A stretch of 64,000 bases of DNA from Actinomyces marseillensis (GCF_900155605.1 NZ_LT707420.1:93685-157684), one strand, 5' to 3'; shown: positions 6,627 to 16,173, counted from the first letter of the stretch. Made by a program: numbers and translations. The notes: generated by a model from the letters alone, not told the origin.

Positions 6627-7877
6627 TTAGTCGTCAAGAGGTGCAACGGCTCGCACGCGCCCCCGCTGGTCCGGAACCTGACCGGCCAACACGATAGCCA
6701 GACACACCGGGAGCACGACGAAAACGAGCGCACGGTGGTAGCCAACGTGATCCGCAATAAGACCTAAAATCGGCGGTCCGATGAGCGCCGAACCATAATT
6801 CACGGTCGAGAGGACCGACACTCGCGCAGGCGTCATGACGGGATCAACGCTCAGGGCGGAAATACCCAGAGGGAACACCAAGGACGCACCGATACCCCAC
6901 AAGGCAACACCGACAAGCGCAAGAATATGATGTGGCGCAAAGGCAACAAGCGTCAGGCCGATGATCGCGCAGCCCATGGTCAATCGGAGCAGATGCGGCG
7001 CCCCAAAACGCCTCTCCAAACGCGGGGATCCGAAACGCATGATCGTCATCATCAGCAAGAAGAAGGCAAAGATTGCCGACGCGGAAGAAGTCGCAAAACC
7101 ATAGCCATCGACCATCGACAGGTTCAGCCAGTCGTTAGCGGCGCCTTCCAGGAGTCCGCCACTCATCACCATGAGCGCAATCAGAACCGTGCGACGCTCG
7201 CGCCAAGCCAAGCGGGTCAAGCCCTTCTTCGCATTGCCTGCCGAGGCCTCCTCCCCTTCGCCCACGAGGCTATCCTTTGCGGGTTCAAGAGCGGCGACCT
7301 CGTCTTGGCTGAGGTAGAAACCAATGGAAACACCGCAGACAATAAGCTCGAGAGCAGCCAGACCGTATAGGTGCGCTCCGAGTGGAACTCCGACTCGCGA
7401 GGCAAGCGCTCCAAGTAATGCACCGCCGAGCATGCCGACCGCGTACATCGCTTGAATCACTGGAACGACAAGGCGCCTCACAGCAGCTTGGACCAAACCA
7501 GCCTCGATGTTCATGCTCGATCCCCACAGGCCCGCCCCGGCAGACATGAAAACAAGGGAACCGGTGAAGAGCACGAGAGAATTCGCGAGCGTTCCCGTCG
7601 CTGCTCCGACAATGCCCAATGCCCAAATGAATACGCCGATTCGCCCAGCCCACCGTGCACCGATCTTCATGACGATCGGACCCGAAGTGGGAAGGGTCAA
7701 CAAAGAACCCAGGGAGGCAATCAGCAGCATCATGCCGATGGTTCCCGGGGTCAATCCCAGGTGATCACGCACATCGGGTAGACGTGAGAGCCACGCTGAG
7801 GTTGCAAAACCTAAGCCTGCGTAGACCACAAAGGTTGCACGAAGGGCACTGTGAGCAGGCGATGAGGGAATAGACAC
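6627..7877 (-). CDS. Major facilitator superfamily transporter (YbjJ-like)
   Basis: A 416-residue membrane protein with about twelve hydrophobic segments split by a charged central loop (around the stretch SLVGEGEEASAGNAKK), the usual MFS layout. The N-terminal block (GFATSAWLSRLPDVRDHLGL) resembles the YbjJ/inner-membrane MFS group of unknown substrate. Two starts are possible: TTG at 7886 and GTG at 7877. I prefer GTG 7877 because a promoter with TAAAAT at 7886-7891 would start the mRNA at that GTG and would overlap the TTG. It is followed ten bases later by murB. The substrate cannot be told. Confidence 0.85.
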   Translation of the reverse strand: MSIPSSPAHSALRATFVVYAGLGFATSAWLSRLPDVRDHLGLTPGTIGMMLLIASLGSLLTLPTSGPIVMKIGARWAGRIGVFIWALGIVGAATGTLANSLVLFTGSLVFMSAGAGLWGSSMNIEAGLVQAAVRRLVVPVIQAMYAVGMLGGALLGALASRVGVPLGAHLYGLAALELIVCGVSIGFYLSQDEVAALEPAKDSLVGEGEEASAGNAKKGLTRLAWRERRTVLIALMVMSGGLLEGAANDWLNLSMVDGYGFATSSASAIFAFFLLMMTIMRFGSPRLERRFGAPHLLRLTMGCAIIGLTLVAFAPHHILALVGVALWGIGASLVFPLGISALSVDPVMTPARVSVLSTVNYGSALIGPPILGLIADHVGYHRALVFVVLPVCLAIVLAGQVPDQRGRVRAVAPLDD

Positions 7878-7885
7878 GGTTCGCA

Positions 7886-7914
7886 ATTTTACTCGCCGAT
7901 AGGCCCGTGGTTAA
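7886..7914 (-). promoter_or_regulatory. Probable promoter of the MFS-murB operon (leaderless)
   Basis: Reading the minus strand, TTAACC (7914-7909) and TAAAAT (7891-7886) are 17 bases apart. The GTG at 7877 begins eight bases after the -10. There is no clear Shine-Dalgarno sequence. The promoter starts immediately after the terminator of the sialic acid operon. Confidence 0.5.
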
Positions 7915-7918
7915 AGGC

Positions 7919-7961
7919 CGCAAAAAGAGGTGTCCGTGTGAAATAGCTCCACACGGACACC
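7919..7961 (-). terminator. Terminator of the sialic acid operon
   Basis: A perfect 12-base stem (7929-7940 with 7950-7961, nine-base loop) is followed on the minus strand by a T run (7926-7922). It lies about 20 bases after the nanE stop. Confidence 0.9.
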
Positions 7962-7982
7962 GATTGATATTCGAAAGAAAAG

Positions 7983-8657
7983 CTAGTCTTCGACGGCGGC
8001 CTTAAACCAACCGGTAACCGACGTCGGATGAGTAATCGCGGTACCCACGATCACTGCGAAAGCACCGAGTTTCATGGCAGCTGCAGCATGCTCCGGAGTG
8101 TGAATACGCCCTTCACAGATCACGGGCACACCTGGGAATGCCTGAACTGTCTGCTCGAGAAGTTCTAAGTCAGGGCCATCGGTCTTCGGGCGATCTCCGG
8201 TGTAGCCAGCAAGAGTCGTTGAAACAATATCGACACCGGCATCAACAGCCCGCTGCGCATCTTCAAAAGAACCACAGTCAGCCATCACTAGTGTCTCTTC
8301 TTCGCGCAAAGCCGCAACGGTTTCAGCAAAGCTGCGACCATCAAGGCGCGGACGACCCGTCGCATCAAGAGCCACGATATCGGCACCGGCCATGACGCAG
8401 GCGCGCGCGTGACGCAGCGAAGGGGTGATGTAGACGCCTTCGTGCCCTTCCTTCCACAGACCAATCACCGGGACATCGACACGTCCCTTGATCGCGGAGA
8501 TATCCGACAGTCCCTGACAACGGATCGCCGCAGCGCCGCCGATTTCAGCGGCACGCGCAATCTGAGCCATAGTCTCGGGGTGGCGCATGGGCTCCCCCGG
8601 GTAAGCCTGAACGGAAACGATGAGCTTTCCTTTAAGACCGGCAATAAGCGGATGCAT
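7983..8657 (-). CDS. nanE: N-acetylmannosamine-6-phosphate 2-epimerase
   Basis: Converts ManNAc-6-P to GlcNAc-6-P, the last dedicated step of sialic acid breakdown; cytoplasmic TIM barrel. The 224-residue protein has the NanE blocks KGKLIVSVQAYPGEPM, GAAAIRCQG, PVIGLWKEGHEG and CEGRIHTPEHAAAAM near the C terminus. An AGGAG Shine-Dalgarno sequence lies seven bases before the ATG. It is the last gene of the operon, following the ROK kinase by nine bases. Its product feeds the GlcNAc-6-P deacetylase/deaminase pathway, which is not in this window. Confidence 0.95.
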   Translation of the reverse strand: MHPLIAGLKGKLIVSVQAYPGEPMRHPETMAQIARAAEIGGAAAIRCQGLSDISAIKGRVDVPVIGLWKEGHEGVYITPSLRHARACVMAGADIVALDATGRPRLDGRSFAETVAALREEETLVMADCGSFEDAQRAVDAGVDIVSTTLAGYTGDRPKTDGPDLELLEQTVQAFPGVPVICEGRIHTPEHAAAAMKLGAFAVIVGTAITHPTSVTGWFKAAVED

Positions 8658-8666
8658 GGTGAACTC

Positions 8667-9587
8667 CTATGCGTTGAGGAAGAAAGAAACAGCCCCGAGC
8701 AGCGGTGCATTGCCACCAAGGGAACCAACAAGAATGGGGGTCGTCGCAACGGGCGTCATCGCGCTGGCTGAAAAACCTTCGTTCAGACCATCCCACCAGA
8801 TATCCCCCGAGCGAGTCATCGAACCGGAGATAATGACGACGGCGGGATCCATACAGTTCACTAACGAGGCCGTGGCCTCGCCAAGGGCGTACGCGGAGCG
8901 CGCGAAGCACGCTTGTGCAAGGGGGTCGCCAGAATCGGCGAGCTCTTGGAGTGCGCGTCCGCCGTCAACTTCCGGCTTGTCTTGAGGACGCAGCGAGTTA
9001 TACCAGGCGGTAATTCCCGACCCGGAGCAGAAAGACTCGATGTGTCCCAGGCGCCCACACGAACAGACCATATCGGGTGCGAAATGGTGGTGAACGTGGC
9101 CCACATGTCCCGCAATGCCGCGAGAACCGAAGGCAACACGACCGTCTTCGACGAAGGCGCCGCCGATCCCCGTTCCCACGGCGATAGATAGAACGCTGCG
9201 ATAGGGCCGCCCTGCACCCAAGGTGGCCTCTCCAAGCCCGTGCGCGTGCACATCGTTGAGGACACGAACCGGGAGCTGCGTGTGCGCGGAAAGGAGGTCA
9301 CCGAGTTTGGTCCCCGCCCAACCGGGCATGATGTCCGTTGCAGACACGATCGTACCGGTCGCGGGATCGACAACTCCGGCGCTCGCAACTGCGATACCCG
9401 CAATCGCCGGGTGCGACTCGATCAGCTCCGAGGCCAGTGTGCAGATTCGCGCAGCAACATCGGCGCCGCCCTTGGCGGCCAAGGTAGGGATTGAGCCACG
9501 TTCGGTAACGGTGAAGCTGTCTTCGGCCTCGACAATACCCCAACCGATCTTCGTTCCACCGATATCAAGAGCAAGGAGCGTAGTCAT
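8667..9587 (-). CDS. nanK: ROK family kinase, N-acetylmannosamine kinase
   Basis: Phosphorylates ManNAc to ManNAc-6-P with ATP, between the lyase and the epimerase steps. The 306-residue protein begins LLALDIGGTKIGWG (phosphate-binding loop), has DVHAHGLGEA, GTGIGGAFV, and a zinc-site region CSCGRLGHIES in which the usual third Cys is His. Substrate assignment rests on its place between nanA and nanE; by sequence alone it is only a ROK sugar kinase. GGAG precedes the ATG by seven bases. A large stem-loop (9623-9690) separates it from nanA. Confidence 0.88.
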   Translation of the reverse strand: MTTLLALDIGGTKIGWGIVEAEDSFTVTERGSIPTLAAKGGADVAARICTLASELIESHPAIAGIAVASAGVVDPATGTIVSATDIMPGWAGTKLGDLLSAHTQLPVRVLNDVHAHGLGEATLGAGRPYRSVLSIAVGTGIGGAFVEDGRVAFGSRGIAGHVGHVHHHFAPDMVCSCGRLGHIESFCSGSGITAWYNSLRPQDKPEVDGGRALQELADSGDPLAQACFARSAYALGEATASLVNCMDPAVVIISGSMTRSGDIWWDGLNEGFSASAMTPVATTPILVGSLGGNAPLLGAVSFFLNA

Positions 9588-9622
9588 GAAAATTCTCCAA
9601 AAGGCAACGGAAGAGAAGACTA

Positions 9623-9690
9623 ATCAGCGAGGCCAAGGCGGGCGCACGCTCGCGCGTACGCGAGAGGAGGGCCACCTCGGCCTCGCTGAT
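9623..9690 (-). other. Intercistronic stem-loop between nanA and nanK
   Basis: Perfect 12-base arms (9623-9634 with 9679-9690) enclose a GC-rich interior that can form a smaller hairpin from CTCGCG and CGCGAG. No T run follows, so it is not a simple terminator. It fills almost all of the 105 bases between the nanA stop and the nanK start. An RNA-stability or processing element is the likely role; this is inference. Confidence 0.6.
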
Positions 9691-9692
9691 GA

Positions 9693-10610
9693 TCAGGAGA
9701 GCAGACCGGCCTCACGAAGGACGGAGGCGACATGCTCAACGTTTGCACCCTCAAGAGCCTTCACGGGGCGAGGCATCTCGGGGGAATCAAAAACACCAAG
9801 GAGGTGCAGAGCAGCCTTGAAAGCACCAACGCCAGCGCCGAAGCCCTGAACGCCACTGACCTGGACGATGCGCATGAGGTCCGCGAGGCGGTCCTGTTCA
9901 GTGCGCACGGCTTCCCAGTCACCGCGCTCGAAGGCCTGCCACTGACGGACGTAGCCCTCGGGGTCAACGTTCGCCAGACCGGGGACGGAACCATCCGCAC
10001 CCGACATGTAGGCGCCGTCAACAACCACTTCGTGGCCGGTCAGCAGCTGCAGCGGGTGGCCAGCGGCCTCGTTCGCGCGAGAAAGCCAGCGGAAGCCCAC
10101 ATCGTCACCCGAAGAGTCCTTCACGCCGTCAAGGACGCCGTCCTTGCCCAGGCGAAGAACAAGGTCGTTCTGCAGCTTGGTGTGCACGCACACGGGGATG
10201 TCGTAGGCCCACAGCTCAAGGTTGGTGTTCTCCTTGAGGATGCGGAAGTGCTTCTCGATCTCAGCCTGGCCGCCCAGTGCGTAGAAAGGAGCGGTTGCGA
10301 CCACACCACGTGCACCGCCGATTTCCTCGACAGCCTTGATGTTCTCAATGACACGCTCAGTTTCGGTGTCGATGACGCCGACTAGGAGCGGGACGCGGCC
10401 GTCGACGATGCGAACAACCTCGCGCTGGATCTGCTGACGACGCTCGGAGGTCGAGAAAGCGACCTCACCGGTTGAGCCGGAGACGAAGAGGCCGTTAAGC
10501 CCCGCGCCAATCATGCGATTGATATGACGCTCCAGCGACACAACATCCAGCTCGCCGTCCTTCAGCGGGATAGCAAGGGGCGGGACAACGCCACGAATCT
10601 GCGAAGTCAT
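9693..10610 (-). CDS. nanA: N-acetylneuraminate lyase (DapA/NanA superfamily)
   Basis: Predicted to split N-acetylneuraminate into ManNAc and pyruvate through a Schiff base; cytoplasmic. The 305-residue DapA-family protein has LFVSGSTGEVAFS near the N terminus (the G-S/T-T-G-E motif), a YALGGQAEIEKHF segment with the family Tyr region, and GVLDGVKDSSGDD with the Schiff-base Lys. The family alone could be dihydrodipicolinate synthase or another pyruvate aldolase. The operon with nanK and nanE makes the sialic acid lyase role much more likely. The ATG overlaps the preceding ATPase gene stop by one base. Confidence 0.85.
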   Translation of the reverse strand: MTSQIRGVVPPLAIPLKDGELDVVSLERHINRMIGAGLNGLFVSGSTGEVAFSTSERRQQIQREVVRIVDGRVPLLVGVIDTETERVIENIKAVEEIGGARGVVATAPFYALGGQAEIEKHFRILKENTNLELWAYDIPVCVHTKLQNDLVLRLGKDGVLDGVKDSSGDDVGFRWLSRANEAAGHPLQLLTGHEVVVDGAYMSGADGSVPGLANVDPEGYVRQWQAFERGDWEAVRTEQDRLADLMRIVQVSGVQGFGAGVGAFKAALHLLGVFDSPEMPRPVKALEGANVEHVASVLREAGLLS

Positions 10611-11470
10611 CAGTTCTCTCCTTCGAGTGTTGGGTGCAGCAGTGAGGGCGCAGCCCCCAGCAGCTTGCGGGTGTAGGGATCCTTCGGGTCAGCAAGCAGT
10701 TGCGCAGCAGGCCCTTCTTCAACGACCTTCCCACCGTTCATGACGGCGATGCGGTCCGAAACGTAACGAACCGTCTGAATGTCGTGTGAGATGAAGACCA
10801 TCGCCAAGCCCAGTTCACTCTTGAGGTCCGTGAGCAGGTTCAGGATCTGTGCGCGCACCGAAACGTCCAGTGCGCTCGTGGGCTCGTCAGCGATGATCGC
10901 ATCGGGGCCGATGGACAGTGCGCGAGCAATTGCAACGCGCTGACGCTGACCGCCGGAGAGCTGACCCGGGAGTGCATCCAAGGCGCTTGAAGGTAGACCC
11001 ACCAAAGAGATCAGTTCTTGCACGCGCTTGGCGCGCGAGGCCTCGTCACCAATACCGTGCACGCGCAGCGGATCAGCGAGCTGATCGGCAACGTGCATAC
11101 GCGGGTTCAGCGCGGTCGCCGGATCTTGGAAGACCACCGAGACGACGCGTCCGATGCGCCTACGCGCATCTGCGCCACGCTTTGTGACTTCCTCACCGTT
11201 GAAGAACACCTTGCCCTTCGTCGCCATCTGCAATCCGCACATGACGTTCGCGGTCGTGGACTTGCCACAGCCCGATTCGCCGACGATACCCAGCGTCTGT
11301 CCGCGCTCAATGCGCATGTTGACACCGCGAACCGCGTGCACCTTGTGGGGGCGGAACAGTGAGCCAGTGCGGGAGTTGAAGGTCACCTCAACGTCTTTGA
11401 GCTCGATGATCGGAGGTTCGGGTGTAGCGATCACCGTCTCAGTTTCGACAATCAGAGTTTCGGTACTCAT
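10610..11470 (-). CDS. ABC transporter ATP-binding protein (oligopeptide-family, sialic acid uptake)
   Basis: A 286-residue ATPase that should energise the importer encoded just upstream. Visible motifs: Walker [10 protein letters not shown], signature LSGGQRQR, Walker B AIIADEPTSALD, a switch His in FISHDIQTVRYV, and the oligopeptide-type C-terminal extension (DPKDPYTRKLL). It is the DppF/OppF-like partner of the ATPase domain fused to the permease next door. It starts with an ATG overlapping the previous stop by one base, and GGAGG lies upstream. In Corynebacterium a comparable gene of the sialic acid transporter is known as siaI; I infer the same role from context. Confidence 0.88.
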   Translation of the reverse strand: MSTETLIVETETVIATPEPPIIELKDVEVTFNSRTGSLFRPHKVHAVRGVNMRIERGQTLGIVGESGCGKSTTANVMCGLQMATKGKVFFNGEEVTKRGADARRRIGRVVSVVFQDPATALNPRMHVADQLADPLRVHGIGDEASRAKRVQELISLVGLPSSALDALPGQLSGGQRQRVAIARALSIGPDAIIADEPTSALDVSVRAQILNLLTDLKSELGLAMVFISHDIQTVRYVSDRIAVMNGGKVVEEGPAAQLLADPKDPYTRKLLGAAPSLLHPTLEGEN

Positions 11471-13524
11471 CAGTTTTCCTCCTGACCTTCTTCGATGACG
11501 ACGGTCTCGCTTACGACAAGAACCTCCTCGCGAGGCGGCAGTGCCGCATACACGTGCTCGGGGCCAACCTCGGTGAGGACCGGACGGATGTCGAGGCCGT
11601 AGTCGGGGTGCGAGGAACGAGGAGCGAAGCGGTCGCCCTTCGGGAAATCTCGAGGCGAGGGAACAGTTCCGGGAACCTGGTGGAGGCGTCCGGATCCGGC
11701 TTCGATCGAAAGCACTGCGCCCAGCAGGCCGCGAGTGTACTCGTGGGTCGGGTGCTTGAGCAGTTCCTTGGTCGGCGCCTGCTCGATGACCTGACCGGCG
11801 TACATGACGGTGATCTTGTGAGCCACCTCGGCGACAAGCGCCAAATCGTGGGAGACGAAGATCATTGCGAAGCCGAGCTTCTCACGCAGCTCGTTGAGCA
11901 GGTCGATGACCTGCTTTTGAACGGTCACGTCCAGAGCGGTGGTCGGTTCGTCCGCGATGATGAGCTTCGGGTCGCGGGTCAGAGCCATAGCGATGAGAAC
12001 GCGCTGACGCTGGCCGCCGGAAAGCTCGTGCGGGTAGGACTCGAGGGTGCGCTTGGGATCCAGGCCCACCAGTTCGAGGAGTTCCTCTGCGCTGCGGGTT
12101 CCGCCGCGCTTGGTCAGCTGCTTCATCTGTGCCTTGATGAGCATGGCCGGGTTCAGCGAGGAAAGCGCATCCTGGTAGATCATTGCCATTTCGTGGCCCA
12201 GAAGCGCACGACGCTCTTCAGGCTTCATCTCCAGGAGGTTCTTGCCTTCGTAGAGAATTTCGCCGGTGATCTCTGCCTTGGGATCGATCAAGCCCATGAT
12301 GGTCAGAGCCGTGATCGACTTACCACAGCCGGACTCACCGACAAGACCCATGGTTTCGCCAGCGCGAACCTTGAAGGATACGTGATCGACAACGTTGACA
12401 TCACCGTGGCGCTCGAACTTGATGCACAGATCCTTGACCTCCAGGAGGGGCTCTCCGGTGAAGTCATCGTCGAAACGGTCGGTGCGCTTACCTTCGACAG
12501 ATTCCAGATCGTCGAGGCGTGCCTGCAGGGATTCTGCCTGCTCGGCGTAGGCGCGGCGAGGATCGAGAAGGATACGGTCGGCTTCGCGCTCAGAGTTCTT
12601 GTCGACCTGGGCAACAGCTGCCGTGGAGGGAGCCGCGACCATCGCGTCCGTGATGCCTTCCGAGAGGATGTTCAAACACAAGACGGTGATCATGATGAAC
12701 AGGCCGGGGAAGAAGGCAGTCCACCAGTAGCCCAGCAGGACCGAGAGGTAGGACGAGGCCTCGGACAAGATATTGCCCCAGGTGGGAACCATGGTTGCAG
12801 GAAGGCCTGAACCGATGAAGGTCAGCGAGGCCTCGAGGATGATCGCATCTGCGACCAAAACCGTGGCGAAGACCAGAACCGGAGCAGCAGTGTTACGCAT
12901 GACGTGCTTGATGAGGATCCACGGTGCACGGGCACCGGAGACGATCACTGCACGCACGTAGTCTTCACCGTATGCGGCCATCACGTTTGCGCGAACAATA
13001 CGTGCCAGCTGCGGGATGTAGACGAATGCGATCGAGAAGATAATGACGAAGACAATGCCCATCTTGTTGTCGGACTGGGCAAGTGTGCGTCCGAAGACCA
13101 GAACCGTAACAGCCGCCATTGCGATACCGGGGACAGCCATGATGATGTCCAGGATGCGCATGATGGTCTCGGAGATGGCCTTGCGCGTCACAGCTGCGAT
13201 CGATCCGATGATGGCGCCGAAGAAGAGCGCGATCACGGTTGAGCACAGGCCGATGAGCAGCGAGTAGCGACCACCGAAGAGGACGCGAGAAAGAATGTCT
13301 CGACCCGCGTGGTCAGTACCAAAGAGGTGAGCCGACGACGGCCCCTGCCACGGCGTATCGATGAATTCGGGCGAATAGGGTGCCACGAAGGGCGCGAGGA
13401 TTGATACAAGAACGACCAGTGCCAAAACACCGATTGCGATCTTGGATCCCAAAGACATCGCGCTGATGCGTGAGAAATGCGCACCCTTCGCGGTGACCTT
13501 TGCGAGTTTTGCTTTTTGGTTCAT
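11470..13524 (-). CDS. Fused ABC permease and ATPase (sialic acid importer)
   Basis: A 684-residue fusion. Residues 1-300 are a DppC/OppC-like permease: a transmembrane start, the segment [20 protein letters not shown], and about six hydrophobic helices. A charged linker (about 305-355) then leads to a complete ATPase domain with [16 protein letters not shown] and [12 protein letters not shown], and an oligopeptide-type C terminus ending after [11 protein letters not shown]. Normally these are two proteins; here one chain supplies one permease half and one ATPase half. The same fusion is known for a sialic acid transporter component in Corynebacterium (siaG), from memory. It lies between the DppB-like permease and the second ATPase. 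Clear single reading frame, no sign of sequencing error. Confidence 0.9.
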   Translation of the reverse strand: MNQKAKLAKVTAKGAHFSRISAMSLGSKIAIGVLALVVLVSILAPFVAPYSPEFIDTPWQGPSSAHLFGTDHAGRDILSRVLFGGRYSLLIGLCSTVIALFFGAIIGSIAAVTRKAISETIMRILDIIMAVPGIAMAAVTVLVFGRTLAQSDNKMGIVFVIIFSIAFVYIPQLARIVRANVMAAYGEDYVRAVIVSGARAPWILIKHVMRNTAAPVLVFATVLVADAIILEASLTFIGSGLPATMVPTWGNILSEASSYLSVLLGYWWTAFFPGLFIMITVLCLNILSEGITDAMVAAPSTAAVAQVDKNSEREADRILLDPRRAYAEQAESLQARLDDLESVEGKRTDRFDDDFTGEPLLEVKDLCIKFERHGDVNVVDHVSFKVRAGETMGLVGESGCGKSITALTIMGLIDPKAEITGEILYEGKNLLEMKPEERRALLGHEMAMIYQDALSSLNPAMLIKAQMKQLTKRGGTRSAEELLELVGLDPKRTLESYPHELSGGQRQRVLIAMALTRDPKLIIADEPTTALDVTVQKQVIDLLNELREKLGFAMIFVSHDLALVAEVAHKITVMYAGQVIEQAPTKELLKHPTHEYTRGLLGAVLSIEAGSGRLHQVPGTVPSPRDFPKGDRFAPRSSHPDYGLDIRPVLTEVGPEHVYAALPPREEVLVVSETVVIEEGQEEN

Positions 13525-13527
13525 GAC

Positions 13528-14484
13528 TCACACCGACCTAATACGCGGGTTGATGAGCAGGTAGAGCATGTCAACGATGATGTTGACGATGATGAAGGCG
13601 ATTGCGACGACCAAGGCGCCACCTTGCACCAGGGTCACCCAGTTCTCTTGGATGCCCTTGAGGAGCACGAGCTTACCCATGCCATCAATGGCGAAGATGA
13701 TTTCAATGACGACGGCACCACCCATGAGGTAGCCGATACGCAGACCGAGAACAGTCACGGGAGTGATGAGCGCATTGCGCAAAACGTTGCGGGCAACGAC
13801 AACACGCTTGGGAATGCCTGCACCGATTGCGGTACGGACGTAGTCGCGGTCGAGTTCCTCAACCATTGAGGTACGCACGACGCGGGTCATTTGTCCGATC
13901 ACAGGGACAGCCAGTGCGATAGCGGGAAGAAGTAATCGGAGGAACCAACCCGCGGGATCGACGCCGAATGCAGGAATAGGACCGGAAACCGGGATGGAAC
14001 CACCGACGAAAGCCAAGACCAGCAGCGCTGCCAGCCAGAAGGAAGGGGTACCAATGCAGATCACCGAGATCACGCGGATCAGCTGATCGGGCCAGCGATC
14101 GCGGTAGAGGGCAGCAATGACGCCGAGGGGGAAAGCGATAACGACTGCGAACAACAGACCCAAGAAGGTGAGTTGAAGGGTGACAGGCAGCGCCTGCGCG
14201 ACCAGATCACTCACGTGGTAATCCGTGCCGGTTGCGTACAGACCGAGATCACCGTGAAGCATGTTCCACAGATACGTTCCGTATTGGGTGAAGAAGGGCT
14301 CGTTGAGTCCGCGTTCAACGCGGTACGCTTCGAGAGCTTCGGGAGTGGCTGTCTCGCCCAGTGCCGAGTAGGCGGGGTCAATGGGAGACAGCGACATGAT
14401 GAAGAAGACGAGGAATGACACGCCGACCACCATGATCGGCAGCGCCACCAGTCGTCGCGCGATAAGGCGCAGAAGGTTATTCAC
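13528..14484 (-). CDS. ABC transporter permease, DppB-like (sialic acid importer)
   Basis: A 318-residue inner-membrane permease with six hydrophobic segments and the OppB/DppB N terminus (RRLVALPIMVVGVSFLVFF). The conserved cytoplasmic EAA-type loop is near DYVRTAIGAGIPKRVV. It starts at GTG 14484 with GGAGG seven bases upstream and ends three bases before the fused permease-ATPase. Together the two permease halves form the membrane channel. It is separated from the binding-protein gene by a strong hairpin. Substrate assignment is from operon context. Confidence 0.88.
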   Translation of the reverse strand: MNNLLRLIARRLVALPIMVVGVSFLVFFIMSLSPIDPAYSALGETATPEALEAYRVERGLNEPFFTQYGTYLWNMLHGDLGLYATGTDYHVSDLVAQALPVTLQLTFLGLLFAVVIAFPLGVIAALYRDRWPDQLIRVISVICIGTPSFWLAALLVLAFVGGSIPVSGPIPAFGVDPAGWFLRLLLPAIALAVPVIGQMTRVVRTSMVEELDRDYVRTAIGAGIPKRVVVARNVLRNALITPVTVLGLRIGYLMGGAVVIEIIFAIDGMGKLVLLKGIQENWVTLVQGGALVVAIAFIIVNIIVDMLYLLINPRIRSV

Positions 14485-14521
14485 TGCTAGACCTCCATGT
14501 CAAGCGGAATTGAGCAAAATG

Positions 14522-14579
14522 AAGGAGGGGTGGGGTCCCACTGTGGCATGAGGCCAAGGTGGGCATCCCACCCCTCCTT
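14522..14579 (-). terminator. Intra-operon hairpin after the binding-protein gene
   Basis: A perfect 13-base stem (14522-14534 with 14567-14579) encloses a loop that can itself pair. It lies between the stop of the binding protein and the start of the permease, with no T run on the permease side. Partial termination or mRNA stabilisation would give more binding protein than permease; this role is inferred. The glycan transporter at 51409-51442 has the same arrangement. Confidence 0.7.
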
Positions 14580-14601
14580 TCGTCGAAAGCCTGCTAGGGC
14601 T

Positions 14602-16173
14602 TTACTTCGCGCTTACTCCAAGCAGCTGCAGGCCGGTGGAGGAAATCGCCTTGAATCCGTCAACCTTCTTGGGGTTGGAGGCGGTGATCATGTTGCGGAA
14701 GACCAGCGGGTAGATCACGGTCTGCTCGGCGAGCAGATCCTGAACCTCGCCCCACTTAGCCTTGGCAGCATCACCGTCGAGCTGAACGGCCTCATCCATG
14801 AGGCCCTGCAGCTTCTTGAAGGATTCGGGATCCGAAACCTGCCAGCCGTCACGCTTCTTGGTCCACACGTTGTCACCGTTCCACCAGGAAACGATGATGC
14901 CGGGGTCGGTGCCGAAGACCGAGGGGTCACCGGGGGCCAGAACGACATCGTAGGTCGGGTTGTCAACATCGGTCACGGTCGAGTAGAGAGCCGAGGAAGC
15001 CATCTGCTGGTGGTTGACCTTCAGGCCCAGTGCCTCGAGATCGGACTTGATCTGGGGAACCAGGGAGAGAACCCACGGGTGGTCCGTCGTCACCAGGTTG
15101 ACCGTCATATCGGAAGCGCCAGCATCGGCAAGCAGCTTCTTGGCTGCGTCCTTGTCGTAGGACAGGTCGGTTGCGGGCTTCTTGTAGGCCGGGTTTGCTT
15201 CGGGCAGGAAGGACTTGGCTTCCACAGCCTGACCATTCAGAGCCGAAGAGATCAGCTTCTGCTTGTCGATGGCCTTGATGAATGCGCGGCGCACCTCAGG
15301 CTTGTCGAAAGGAGCCTTCTGGGTGTTGAACATCATGAAGGGGTTGCCGTAGCCGGGCTTGGCTTCGACGTTCCAGCCTGCTGCCTTGAGCTGATCCTGC
15401 GCTGCGGCGGGAACGGCTTCCATCACGTCAATGCTGCCACCGAGGGCGGCGGACAGGCGTGCTGCGTCATCCTTGAGGGCGCTCCACTTGAGGGTGGCTG
15501 CCTTCGCGGGGGTCTTGCCGTTGTAGTGCTCGTTGGGAACAGCGGTGATTTCGGTCGCCGAGATTGCCTCGTACTTGTAGGGGCCGGTGCCAACGGGCTT
15601 GGCCTTGAGTGCGTCTTCGCTCATGCCCGAGGGAACGACGTGAACGTTGACGAAGCGCTCCTTCAGGTTGGAGAAGGGGTACTTCAGCTTGACGGTGACG
15701 GTCTTGTCATCCTTCGCGGAAACGGAATCCACGAAGGTGAAGAACTGACGGAAGATGGACTTGTCGCCAGTGGTGCGCTCGTAGGAGCTCACAACGTCTG
15801 CTGCCTTGACATCGGTGCCGTCAGAGAACTTGGCTCCGTCGCGCAGGGCAATCTCGTACTCGGTGTCGGAGACCTTCACGGGGTCACCGGCAGCCAGCGC
15901 GGGGCTGACCGAGTAGTCGGACATGTCGAAGCGGTACAGGCCTTCGAGGACCTGCCAGTTTGCGCCCATGCCGAGTGCCGAGGTGGTGATCGGGCTGTAG
16001 TCAGTGGTCTCGTAGGCGGAACCCACGGTGATGGTGCCCTTGGGTGCGCCTGAGTCTGAGCTACTGCTGCTGGTTGATGGTGAAGTGGAAGATCCGCCGC
16101 CACAGGCGGTCAGGACCATGGTTGCCGCTGCTGCCATTGCAGCACCGGTTGCGAAGTGTTTGCGCATACGCAT
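14602..16173 (-). CDS. Sialic acid ABC transporter substrate-binding lipoprotein (family 5 solute-binding protein)
   Basis: A 523-residue secreted lipoprotein. It has a basic N terminus (MRMRKH), a hydrophobic stretch and the lipobox LTAC, then a Ser-rich tether. The mature part is of the peptide/oligopeptide-binding family (GTITVGSAYETTDYSP; a PVGTGPYKYEAI motif). Family 5 proteins bind peptides, nickel, or, in SatA/SiaE-type systems, sialic acid; the operon with nanA, nanK and nanE points to sialic acid. The ATG at 16173 is chosen because AGGAG lies seven bases upstream, whereas the ATG at 16188 overlaps that Shine-Dalgarno sequence. A promoter and operator lie at 16236-16264. Confidence 0.88.
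   Translation of the reverse strand: MRMRKHFATGAAMAAAATMVLTACGGGSSTSPSTSSSSSDSGAPKGTITVGSAYETTDYSPITTSALGMGANWQVLEGLYRFDMSDYSVSPALAAGDPVKVSDTEYEIALRDGAKFSDGTDVKAADVVSSYERTTGDKSIFRQFFTFVDSVSAKDDKTVTVKLKYPFSNLKERFVNVHVVPSGMSEDALKAKPVGTGPYKYEAISATEITAVPNEHYNGKTPAKAATLKWSALKDDAARLSAALGGSIDVMEAVPAAAQDQLKAAGWNVEAKPGYGNPFMMFNTQKAPFDKPEVRRAFIKAIDKQKLISSALNGQAVEAKSFLPEANPAYKKPATDLSYDKDAAKKLLADAGASDMTVNLVTTDHPWVLSLVPQIKSDLEALGLKVNHQQMASSALYSTVTDVDNPTYDVVLAPGDPSVFGTDPGIIVSWWNGDNVWTKKRDGWQVSDPESFKKLQGLMDEAVQLDGDAAKAKWGEVQDLLAEQTVIYPLVFRNMITASNPKKVDGFKAISSTGLQLLGVSAK

Noticed and set aside
14497-16053. A 518-codon plus-strand frame opposite the sialic acid binding protein
   Set aside because: It is Gly/Val/Leu-rich shadow sequence; the binding protein has a lipobox, operon context and Shine-Dalgarno sequence.
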